Source: Emcibacter sp. SYSU 3D8
GTDB lineage: Bacteria > Pseudomonadota > Alphaproteobacteria > SMXS01
NCBI RefSeq assembly: GCF_039655875.1
Contig: NZ_JBBYXK010000002.1
Span: 1-64,000 of the forward strand
Direction of reading: 5' to 3'
Length of the DNA stretch: 64,000 bases
The notes beneath the pieces were generated by a model that worked only from the letters and a program-made list of their open reading frames with translations, did no database searches and was not told where the DNA came from. Shown in pieces: positions 57,696 to 64,000 of this stretch. The first letter of the stretch is position 1. Each line of letters starts with the position of its first letter. The position numbers were made by a program, and so were the translations under genes.

Positions 57696-58984
57696 AGGTC
57701 GGCTCGTTCTTCCCCGACCGGCCATTGCCGACGCTCTATGCCATGGCGGCCGACGATCTGCCGCTGCATTTCGACATGGACAAGCTGACCGACAAGCAGA
57801 AGGCCGACCATTACGAGCAGAACCAGCTTCTGGCCATGCTGCAGTCGGCGCTGCTGTCGATCAGCAAGCCAGCCGATTATGTGGCGCTGTTCGACGCGTT
57901 CTCGCGGCCGCCGTGGAACGGCTATCTGCGCAACCAGCACGACATGGCGGCGAAGGCCGGCGCCGAGATGGTGCCGCTCGACCACCTGCTCTATGCACCG
58001 GTCGAGACCTATTACGAGACCATCGCCGGCATGCTGCCCGATGTCGAATTGCTGACCCTGCTGATGATCAGCCGGTCGAACCAGGTGCTGCACAAAGACC
58101 AGGGCGCTATCGAGCGCATGCTCAAGCTGAACTCGAAGTTCCACTTCGCCGAGAACGCGCCGCTGTTCGGCATCCCCACGCCCGAGACCATCATCGCCCG
58201 GCAGCCGCTGAGCGGAAACCGGCAGGTCGAGGACTTTTTCGCCAAGCACGGCAACCGCATCATCCTGAAGATGACCGGCCAGCCCGGCGCGCGCAGCGTC
58301 AAGGCCGTCGCCAGCACGGCTGAGGGCGACGAATATCTGAAGGGCTACCGGCCGGACGACCAGGTGCTGGTGCAGCAGCGGCTCGAGCTGGAGAAGTTCG
58401 ACGAGTGGACCGCCGACCTGCTGATCACCGAGGATACGGTGACCCTGGACAATGTCCGCAGGATTCTGGTGACCGACGGGCTGTGGATCGGCAACCTCAT
58501 CCACGCCGACCCGCCGATTACCCCGTCGCAGACCGCCGAGTTGCTGAAAGTGGGCGCCTATGCCCGCAAGTTCGGATTCGGCACCGAAACCGGCGATTGC
58601 CTGGGCATCGACTATTTCATCGGGCAGGACGGCGAGGTGGTGGTGACCGAGATCAACCCGCGCTGGACCGCCGGATTGTTTCCCACCCAGGTGCTGCGCC
58701 GGGTGAACAAGGCCCGGCGCGACGCGGTGCCCTATTTCGAACTGGTGCGTCTCGAGGATTACGACAAGTTCCAGGCGTTCTGCGCCCGCCATCTGCCCAA
58801 TCACGCCGCCGGTGACTTTGCCGTCATGCCGCTGGGCTTCTCGCCCTATGAGCGGGAGATCGACGGCGTCAAGCGGGTGTTCACCTGGATGGTGGTGATC
58901 GGCGACTTCCCGGCTTTCCGCAAGGCGGCCAAGGACGTGCTGGGCGAAAGCGGCCTGCCCAACGGAGACCTGGTGCCGCTGTGA
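57692..58984 (+). CDS. ATP-grasp ligase-like protein of unknown substrate
   Basis: 430 residues. Residues 1-160 resemble a pre-ATP-grasp region (PLDHLLYAPVETYYETIAG, MISRSNQVLHKDQGAIERML). From about 161, GIPTPETIIARQPL begins the ATP-grasp core: Lys193 in RIILKMTGQPGARSVKAV (ATP lysine and flexible loop), the acidic VLVQQRLE segment, Asp307 in CLGIDYFI, and Glu320/Asn322 in VVTEINPRWTAG for Mg-ATP. The motif order is the normal one, not circularly permuted. Such enzymes join a carboxylate to an amine or thiol. It is 25 bp before Anbu, which suggests the two act on the same amide. Confidence 0.78.
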   Translation: MKVGSFFPDRPLPTLYAMAADDLPLHFDMDKLTDKQKADHYEQNQLLAMLQSALLSISKPADYVALFDAFSRPPWNGYLRNQHDMAAKAGAEMVPLDHLLYAPVETYYETIAGMLPDVELLTLLMISRSNQVLHKDQGAIERMLKLNSKFHFAENAPLFGIPTPETIIARQPLSGNRQVEDFFAKHGNRIILKMTGQPGARSVKAVASTAEGDEYLKGYRPDDQVLVQQRLELEKFDEWTADLLITEDTVTLDNVRRILVTDGLWIGNLIHADPPITPSQTAELLKVGAYARKFGFGTETGDCLGIDYFIGQDGEVVVTEINPRWTAGLFPTQVLRRVNKARRDAVPYFELVRLEDYDKFQAFCARHLPNHAAGDFAVMPLGFSPYEREIDGVKRVFTWMVVIGDFPAFRKAAKDVLGESGLPNGDLVPL

Positions 58985-59009
58985 TGGCGACAACGACCGC
59001 ACGGGCGCG

Positions 59010-59741
59010 ATGACCTATTGCCTTGGCATATTGCTGCAGGACGGCCTCGTCATGGCGTCCGATTCCCGGTCGAATGCGGGCGTCGACGACATCACCAGCG
59101 TCTGCAAGATGGAGGTGATCGACGTGCCGGGCGAGCGGGTCATCGTGATCCTGTCGGCCGGCAATCTGGCGACCACCCAGTCGGTCATCACCGAGTTGCG
59201 CGAGGCGCTGGGCAAGGCCGGCGCCGACGATCTGCACGCGGCCGCGACCCTGTATGACGCGGCCCGGGCCGTCGGCGGGATGCTGCGCGTGGTGGTCGCC
59301 CGCGACGGCGCCCATGTCAGTCCCTACGGCGACGCCACGGGGAGCTTCATCGTGGGCGGACAGATCGGCGGCGAAGCCCCGCGGCTGTTCCGGGTCTATC
59401 CGGCGGGCAACTTCGTCGAGGCGTCGGCGCGCGCCAGCTTCCTGCAGATCGGCGAGGCCAAATATGGCAAGCCGATCCTCGACCGGGCGCTGTCCTACGG
59501 AAGCCCGCTGGACGAAGCGGCCAAGCTGGCGCTGCTGTCGTTCGACGCCACCATGCGCAGCGACCTGTCCGTCGACATGCCGATCGATATCCTGCGCTAT
59601 GAGACCGGCAGCTTATCGGCCGCCAACCGGACCGTGCTGGAGAAAAGCGATCCCTACTGGCGCGCCCTCAGCAACGCCTATGGCGAGGGACTGGCGACGC
59701 TGGTCGAGCGCCTGCCGCGGCCACCGGACTGGCGCAGCTAG
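59010..59741 (+). CDS. Anbu, proteasome-type Ntn hydrolase
   Basis: 243 residues. After removal of Met1, Thr1 would be the nucleophile (TYCLGILLQDGLVMASD), with Asp17 in the ASD motif and Lys32 in VCKMEVID, the T1/D17/K33-like triad of proteasome beta subunits and HslV. VIVILSAGNLATTQSVI and SFIVGGQIGGEAPRLFRVYP match the Anbu family (COG3484). Anbu forms large open or helical rings, but its substrate is not established. Known neighbours elsewhere are a circularly permuted ATP-grasp, alpha-E and transglutaminase-like proteins; here a normal ATP-grasp gene precedes it. Confidence 0.92.
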   Translation: MTYCLGILLQDGLVMASDSRSNAGVDDITSVCKMEVIDVPGERVIVILSAGNLATTQSVITELREALGKAGADDLHAAATLYDAARAVGGMLRVVVARDGAHVSPYGDATGSFIVGGQIGGEAPRLFRVYPAGNFVEASARASFLQIGEAKYGKPILDRALSYGSPLDEAAKLALLSFDATMRSDLSVDMPIDILRYETGSLSAANRTVLEKSDPYWRALSNAYGEGLATLVERLPRPPDWRS

Positions 59742-59820
59742 GCACTTGGCGGCGAGCCGGGGACGTTGGTAATCTTGCCGGGGCGCAGCAACGCGCCGAT
59801 GACCAGCAAGGGGCAATCCA

Positions 59821-60261
59821 ATGACCGCAAGGCCGCTCGTTGTTTCTCCCGCCGATTATGCCGCGCCCCTCGATGTGGTGGGCGAGCACATCACGGTACT
59901 CGCCTCCAGCGACGCCACCGGCAGCTATGAAATCTTTCTTCAGCAGGGCCCCGAGGGCAGCGGGCCGCCGCCGCACAGCCACGCCTGGGACGAATCGTTC
60001 TTCGTCATGCAGGGCAATGTCGAGTTCGGCCACGGCGACGAGCACCTCACAGCCGGCCCGGGCACGCTGGTGCACCTGCCCGCCGGCACCACCCACTGGT
60101 TCCGGTTCGCGGCAGGCGGCGGCAAGATGCTGAGCATCAGCGGCAACGGCAATGCGGCGCGCATGTTCGCCGCGATGGATGCGGAAATTCCCGCCGGTGC
60201 GCCCGACATTCCCAAGGTGATCGCCATCGCCCGGCGCCACGGCCTGACGATGGGCGACTGA
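59821..60261 (+). CDS. Cupin-domain protein
   Basis: 146 residues, one cupin barrel. Motif 1 is PPPHSHAWDESFFVMQGNVEFG, with His-His-Glu metal ligands, and motif 2 PGTLVHLPAGTTHWFRF supplies the last His. LVVSPADYAAPLDVVG precedes the barrel. Reaction unknown. It lies 79 bp after Anbu on the same strand and may belong to that transcript. Confidence 0.88.
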   Translation: MTARPLVVSPADYAAPLDVVGEHITVLASSDATGSYEIFLQQGPEGSGPPPHSHAWDESFFVMQGNVEFGHGDEHLTAGPGTLVHLPAGTTHWFRFAAGGGKMLSISGNGNAARMFAAMDAEIPAGAPDIPKVIAIARRHGLTMGD

Positions 60262-60307
60262 CCGGCGCCGAGGCTCTCGCCCGCGCCCGATCAGAACCCG
60301 CGCCAGA

Positions 60308-60376
60308 TCAGAAGACGAAGGACAGAACCGCCCCGACAACGACGACCAGACCGACAATGTAAATGATGTTGTTCAA
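60308..60376 (-). CDS. 22-residue single-helix membrane peptide
   Basis: TTG at 60376 is preceded by AGGGAG at 9 bases and opens a frame of 22 codons ending in TGA. It begins MNNIIYIVGL, continues with a run of Val, and ends LSFVF: one hydrophobic helix. From memory, very small MNxIIYIVGL-type proteins occur in several alphaproteobacteria. It lies alone between the convergent cupin gene and the divergent cardiolipin synthase gene. Function unknown. Confidence 0.6.
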   Translation of the reverse strand: MNNIIYIVGLVVVVGAVLSFVF

Positions 60377-60552
60377 CGTATTTCTCCCTGTTGGTAGCGG
60401 GTGAACGCCGCCCCGAAGCCTATCGTTCCATCGTCACCCGGTGGTTTCGCTGCCGGGTCTGTGGAATTATTTTTCGCGGCACGCGCATCCTTCACCGAGC
60501 CTACCGCGTTATCCCGCTACCGCCGATCGCGGCACAGTGGGAGGAAGCCGTC

Positions 60553-61839
60553 TTGGACTGGATCAAGGAACACCTGATCATCTCCGGATCGATCGGTGCT
60601 GTGGCCATCATCCTCGTCACCATCCTGGTGCTGAACCTTACGGGACCGGAAAAGCACATCCAGAAGCCGCTCGGGCACTTCTATGGCGTTTCCGATCCGC
60701 AATTCATGCGCGAGCTGGGCACGTTGCTGGGGCCGCCGGTGCTCGACGGCAACAGCATCGAGGACCTGCAGAACGGTGACGCCATCTTCCCGTCCATGCT
60801 GGCGGCGATCCGCGGGGCCCAGCACACCATTACCTTCGAGACCTACATCTACTGGTCCGGCCAGATCGGCCTGGAGTTCCGCGAGGCGCTGGTCGAGCGG
60901 GCAACAGCCGGCGTGAAGGTCCATGTGCTGCTGGACTGGGTCGGCAGCCAGAAAATGGATGGGAATACGATCCCCATCCTCCGCCAGGCCGGCGTCGAGG
61001 TCGAATTGTACCATCCGCTTCACTGGTATTCGCTGGCAAGGATGAACAACCGGACCCACCGGAAGCTGCTGGTGGTCGACGGCCGAGTCGGCTTTACCGG
61101 CGGTGTCGGCATTGCCGACCAGTGGCGGGGCAACGCCCAGAATCCCGACTACTGGCGCGATTCACATTACCGGGTGGAAGGACCGGCCGTGGCCCAGATC
61201 CAGGCGGCCTTCGCCGACAACTGGATGAAGACCTCGGGCCGCGTGCTGCAGGGCGACGGCTATTTCCCGCCGCTGCAGCCTGCCGGCGAGCAGCGGGCGC
61301 AGATGTTCATCTCCTCGCCCCGCGCCGGCGGCGACAGCATGCAGCTCATGTATCTGTTCGCGCTTGCGGCGGCCGAACGGACCATCGACCTGTCAGCGGC
61401 CTATTTCGTACCCGACGATTTCACCCGATCGGCGATGATTGCGGCGATCGCGCGCGGCGTGCGGGTTCGGATCATCGTGCCCGGCAAGCACATCGACACA
61501 TTCGTCGTCGGCAAGGCATCGCGCGAAACCTGGGGCGAGTTGCTGCAGGCCGGCGCCGAGATCCACGTGTTCCAGCCCACCATGTTCCACTGCAAGATGC
61601 TGGTGGTGGATGACCTGCTCGTCTCCGTCGGCTCGACCAATTTCGACAACCGCTCGTTCCGCCTCAACGACGAGGCCAACCTCAATATCTACGACCACGC
61701 CTTCGCCCTGAAGATGACCGGTATCTTCGAGGCCGACCTGAAACGGTCGACGGAAATGACCCTGGCGGAATGGCAGGATCGTCCGTTGCGCGAACGGTTG
61801 ATGGAAAAGCTGGCCGGGCTGTTCTCGTCCCAGCTTTAG
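60553..61839 (+). CDS. Cardiolipin synthase / phospholipase D family protein
   Basis: 428 residues. A TTG start at 60553 follows GGGAGGA and gives MDWIKEHLIISGSIG with one N-terminal transmembrane helix; the frame opens 54 codons earlier without support. Two HKD motifs are seen: NRTHRKLLVVDGRVGFTGG and TMFHCKMLVVDDLLVSVGST. The residues between them (YFVPDDFTRSAMIAAIARGV) fit bacterial cardiolipin synthases (ClsA/ClsB-like). Confidence 0.88.
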   Translation: MDWIKEHLIISGSIGAVAIILVTILVLNLTGPEKHIQKPLGHFYGVSDPQFMRELGTLLGPPVLDGNSIEDLQNGDAIFPSMLAAIRGAQHTITFETYIYWSGQIGLEFREALVERATAGVKVHVLLDWVGSQKMDGNTIPILRQAGVEVELYHPLHWYSLARMNNRTHRKLLVVDGRVGFTGGVGIADQWRGNAQNPDYWRDSHYRVEGPAVAQIQAAFADNWMKTSGRVLQGDGYFPPLQPAGEQRAQMFISSPRAGGDSMQLMYLFALAAAERTIDLSAAYFVPDDFTRSAMIAAIARGVRVRIIVPGKHIDTFVVGKASRETWGELLQAGAEIHVFQPTMFHCKMLVVDDLLVSVGSTNFDNRSFRLNDEANLNIYDHAFALKMTGIFEADLKRSTEMTLAEWQDRPLRERLMEKLAGLFSSQL

Positions 61840-62285
61840 CCCGACACGCAGACGTCGGCGACGTAGCTTCGGATGTTGGCCGGATCGGCGAATTTGGGAA
61901 TGTCGTCGGCGATCCACTGGGCGGCGGTCTCGCGTTCCTTCTGCATCTGCGCGTATTCGGCCTCGCTGGCGAAGATCATCTCGGTCACCACGTCGAAATC
62001 GATGGGCGCGCCGGGACGGCCTTGCTCGGGAATGAAATTGCGGCGGTACTCGGCGCGGGCCAGCGCCGGCATGCGCTCGCGAGCACCGGGCGCATGCACT
62101 GTCTCGTAATAGGTCTTGAACTGTTCGACCGTGGTGCCGGGCTTGCGGGCCAGCAGGATGATCAGCTTCTTGCTCATGGCGTTTTCGCCCTTGTTGCAGC
62201 CCGTATTGTCCGCCAGGGCGGGCGCACCTGCCAGAGCGGCGAACAGGCCGACTGTCACCAACACGATCATCCGGCGCATCGTCAT
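61836..62285 (-). CDS. EthD-domain protein with a signal peptide
   Basis: 149 residues from ATG 62285: MTMRRMIVLVTVGLFAALAG, cleavage probable after ALA, then the EthD ferredoxin-like domain (KKLIILLARKPGTTVEQFKT, YYETVHAPGARERM and DFDVVTEMIFASEAEY). EthD domains usually lack a signal peptide. An internal ATG at 62177 (MSKKLIILLARKPG) is preceded by AAGGGCG and would give a cytosolic form, the normal family start. The gene overlaps the convergent cardiolipin synthase by 4 bp. Confidence 0.78.
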   Translation of the reverse strand: MTMRRMIVLVTVGLFAALAGAPALADNTGCNKGENAMSKKLIILLARKPGTTVEQFKTYYETVHAPGARERMPALARAEYRRNFIPEQGRPGAPIDFDVVTEMIFASEAEYAQMQKERETAAQWIADDIPKFADPANIRSYVADVCVSG

Positions 62286-62507
62286 CTCCGTCCTTGGTTG
62301 AGGCCGTCGCGGAACAGGGTATTCAACCCGTCGTCGCCGGTTGCCCTGATGTGAGCGGTCCAGCGATGAACCAGCCGGCCGCCGCCCACGTTGCGGTCCA
62401 AGCATACGGCCGGCATCGGCCCGGCTTCAAGCGTGCTGCTGGCGGATCGAGGTGGGCAGGAAATTCGGCCTGCCTGCAGGCGGTGCCGCGGAACTGCGGC
62501 AGACCGA

Positions 62508-62711
62508 CTACTGATCGCGAAAATATTCCCGGTCGCCGGTAAGGGTTTCGGCCATGCCGTCGATCGCCTTCATGACGTAATCGGCCTGGGCGCCGAACAG
62601 GCTGTCGACGGGTGTCTGCCGCCTGATGCGGGCCAGTTCGTCCCGGCCGCGCCGCAGGCCGGCAAGCAATTGCTGGATGTCATCCTGCCCGATGGTCTGC
62701 CTGCCATACAT
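62508..62711 (-). CDS. Small hypothetical helical protein
   Basis: 67 residues from ATG 62711, with GAGG 8 bases upstream. It is almost wholly helical and charged: IGQDDIQQLLAGLRRGRDEL, ARIRRQTPVDSLFGAQADYV, and an end at EYFRDQ. No transmembrane part, metal site or family is recognised. It lies 64 bp downstream of tspO on the same strand. Confidence 0.5.
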   Translation of the reverse strand: MYGRQTIGQDDIQQLLAGLRRGRDELARIRRQTPVDSLFGAQADYVMKAIDGMAETLTGDREYFRDQ

Positions 62712-62775
62712 GATCGCGCCTCATTTGTTCCTGTTTTGTTCATATTCGCCGGAGCCATTGCCGGAGTCAACGGAC

Positions 62776-63252
62776 TCAATTGAGAATGAACAGGGCCGCG
62801 TTCAGCAGTGCGGCAAAGGCCACCCAGGCCGCATAGGGCAGGAACAGGCAGGATGCCGTGCGGTCGCTGTCCCACGAAGCGCGGATGAAGCCAAGGATCG
62901 CGCCCAGCAGCAGCAGGATCACAGCAAGGGCGGCTCCGATGGCGTGGGCCGTGAAGAATATGGGCGACCAGATGAAGTTGAGGGCCATCTGCAGCCACCA
63001 CAACCGCATGGGCAGGCCGCGTCGATCACTGCGCCAGCACCGCCATCCGGCGATGGCGATCAGAACGTACAGCGCGGTCCAGACCGGGCCGAACAGCCAA
63101 TTGGGCGGATTGAATGCGGGCTTTGCCAGTTCGGCATACCAGCCGCCTGGCGCGGTCAGCATTCCGATGGCAGCGCCGCCGCCTACCACGAAGACCAGGA
63201 AAATTCCCAGTGAAACGAATCGGTTCACGATCCCGCGCCTCGCCCAAATCAT
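62776..63252 (-). CDS. TspO/MBR family protein
   Basis: 158 residues, five transmembrane helices rich in Trp. WYAELAKPAFNPPNWLFGPV and WTALYVLIAIAGW are the family signature, with LWWLQMALNFIWSPIFF in helix 3. TspO binds porphyrins and is linked to oxygen and stress control of tetrapyrrole metabolism in alphaproteobacteria. Confidence 0.95.
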   Translation of the reverse strand: MIWARRGIVNRFVSLGIFLVFVVGGGAAIGMLTAPGGWYAELAKPAFNPPNWLFGPVWTALYVLIAIAGWRCWRSDRRGLPMRLWWLQMALNFIWSPIFFTAHAIGAALAVILLLLGAILGFIRASWDSDRTASCLFLPYAAWVAFAALLNAALFILN

Positions 63253-63387
63253 TCCCGTTACCTTGCGGAAATAGCACGAAGTTGCCGGTTTTCCTTCAAA
63301 ATCGCGTTACGGGTCCATGAATCCGGGCGTATATGTGCAAACTGTTAGCGTCGGCCCAAGATTCGAATTAGCATAAAATTTGAAACC

Positions 63388-63400
63388 ACCCATTTTGGGT
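63388..63400. promoter_or_regulatory. Short palindrome upstream of the Mrr-like gene
   Basis: ACCCA-TTT-TGGGT is a perfect 5-bp inverted repeat in an A+T-rich stretch 54 bp before the start at 63454. A second palindrome, CCAAGGGCCTTGG, lies nearer the start. Either could be an operator; both are short. Confidence 0.25.
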
Positions 63401-63453
63401 AGATCGCCGGACCGAAAGGGTTCGGAACCAAGGGCCTTGGGGGCACTTGACAC

Positions 63454-64000
63454 ATGAGCGCCTGGACTCGTCCAGAAGCAGCGGCTTATGGGGCTGATCA
63501 GATTTTCGAGAATCTGGTCGGCAAGAAGCTTTGCGCGCTCGGCTGGACCTGCGAGGCACTTCATGCATCCGACCGGCACGGCTCTGACCTCCTCTGCACC
63601 CAGCGCGACGAGAAGGCCATCGTCCAGTGCGTGCAGGGCGCGGGAATCGACCTGTCCGACCTGCAGCATGCCGCGGCCCTGAAAGCCTATCATTCGGCCG
63701 GCCAGGCCTTGATCGTTCACGACGGCACCCCGTCGGAGCGCGCGCGCTCCCTTGCCGGCGAAATGGGGGTTGTCCTTGTTCACACCGACGAACTGGTGGT
63801 CTCCAGCCCCTATGACCGGTCCGAGTACGGCGTCAGGCTGCGTCTCGAGCGTGAACTCCAGCAGCAGCAGGAGACGCGGTCGCGGCAGGAGACCGAAAAC
63901 CGGCTCGCCTTGATGTCCTATTACGAGGCGGTGGGCCAATACGACGTCAACGTCAAGTCGTGGCAGGCGGCACGTCGCCGGTATCCCTGGGTAAGAGGCC
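63454..64000 (+). CDS. Mrr-like restriction endonuclease-fold protein, 3' truncated by window end
   Basis: 182 residues are visible from ATG 63454; the gene continues beyond the window. The first part resembles the Mrr catalytic domain: GADQIFENLVGKKLCALGW, then DRHGSDLLCTQRDEKAIVQC and GQALIVHDGTPSERARSLAG. In Mrr the D-xn-QxK motif needs a Lys after the Gln; here it reads QCVQ, so the Lys is replaced by Val. A coiled, Gln-rich segment (RLRLERELQQQQETRSRQET) follows. It may be a catalytically dead DNA-binding or sensor domain fused to something downstream. Confidence 0.6.
   Translation, partial: MSAWTRPEAAAYGADQIFENLVGKKLCALGWTCEALHASDRHGSDLLCTQRDEKAIVQCVQGAGIDLSDLQHAAALKAYHSAGQALIVHDGTPSERARSLAGEMGVVLVHTDELVVSSPYDRSEYGVRLRLERELQQQQETRSRQETENRLALMSYYEAVGQYDVNVKSWQAARRRYPWVRG

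Overview
The window is a GC-rich, densely packed chromosomal segment of an alphaproteobacterium. Support for this comes from the gene orders uvrC-pgsA-moaD-moaE, lgt-midA-pgeF and petA-petB-petC-mtnP-apt, a MarR gene beside ilvE, a proC/YbjN/UbiK-family cluster, class II DAHP synthase, oxygen-dependent HemF and a second-type GltX. The lineage within the class (Rhodospirillales-like or other) cannot be fixed from the sequence alone. No insertion sequence, integrase, CRISPR array, rRNA or prophage gene is visible. There is one tRNA, tRNA-Val(CAC).

Layout. 1-4.8 kb: end of an SDR gene, a small membrane-protein gene behind an FNR/CRP-type box, uvrB, a divergent aspartate aminotransferase and a HAD phosphatase. 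4.8-7.1 kb is a small scrambled patch: a HisKA_2-type histidine kinase inserted against a second, truncated copy of the HAD 3' end, an unrecognised TPR-like gene, and another coding-looking tail. 7.1-9.5 kb: acetyltransferase, cobalamin-binding-type protein, PGPGW membrane protein and Dps. 9.7-14.9 kb: pteridine-reductase-like SDR and folB, an unusual 358-bp intergenic region, then uvrC, pgsA, moaD, moaE and a gamma-glutamylcyclotransferase-like gene. 14.8-19 kb: ilvE, MarR, SDR, proC, YbjN and UbiK-like genes. 19-26.4 kb: lgt, midA, pgeF, prs, rplY, pth, ychF, a MaoC hydratase and a dienelactone hydrolase. 26.4-31.1 kb (minus): cytochrome bc1 (petABC), a secreted unknown, then mtnP and apt for adenine/methylthioadenosine salvage. 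31.3-35.6 kb: trmL, hemF, cca, a CoA-type Nudix, DUF1285 and GNAT. 35.7-38.8 kb: two tandem OprO/OprP-type porins sharing an upstream PhoB-like motif. 39-52.5 kb: cimA, cysS, gltX, nadE, aroG, gor, glmS, glmU and gph. 52.6-64 kb is the most accessory part: tRNA-Val, a TonB receptor, a SnoaL-like protein, a flavin-dependent monooxygenase, the ATP-grasp/Anbu locus, a cupin, a cardiolipin synthase, an EthD protein, TspO and a truncated Mrr-like gene.

The locus best fitting an undescribed system is 56.2-60.4 kb. A 21-codon ORF with a very strong ribosome-binding site overlaps, by ATGA, the start of an ATP-grasp ligase-like gene. That gene is followed 25 bp later by Anbu, a proteasome-type Ntn hydrolase, then a cupin, with an HpaB/HsaA-like flavin monooxygenase divergent from them. 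The usual Anbu partners (circularly permuted ATP-grasp, alpha-E, transglutaminase-like protease) are not adjacent. Other notable signals are the shared porin promoter motif, the FNR-like box at 575-588, a MoaD ending in Gly-Gly-Cys-Pro, the head-to-head DnaA-like boxes upstream of uvrC, and two short genes (21 and 22 codons).
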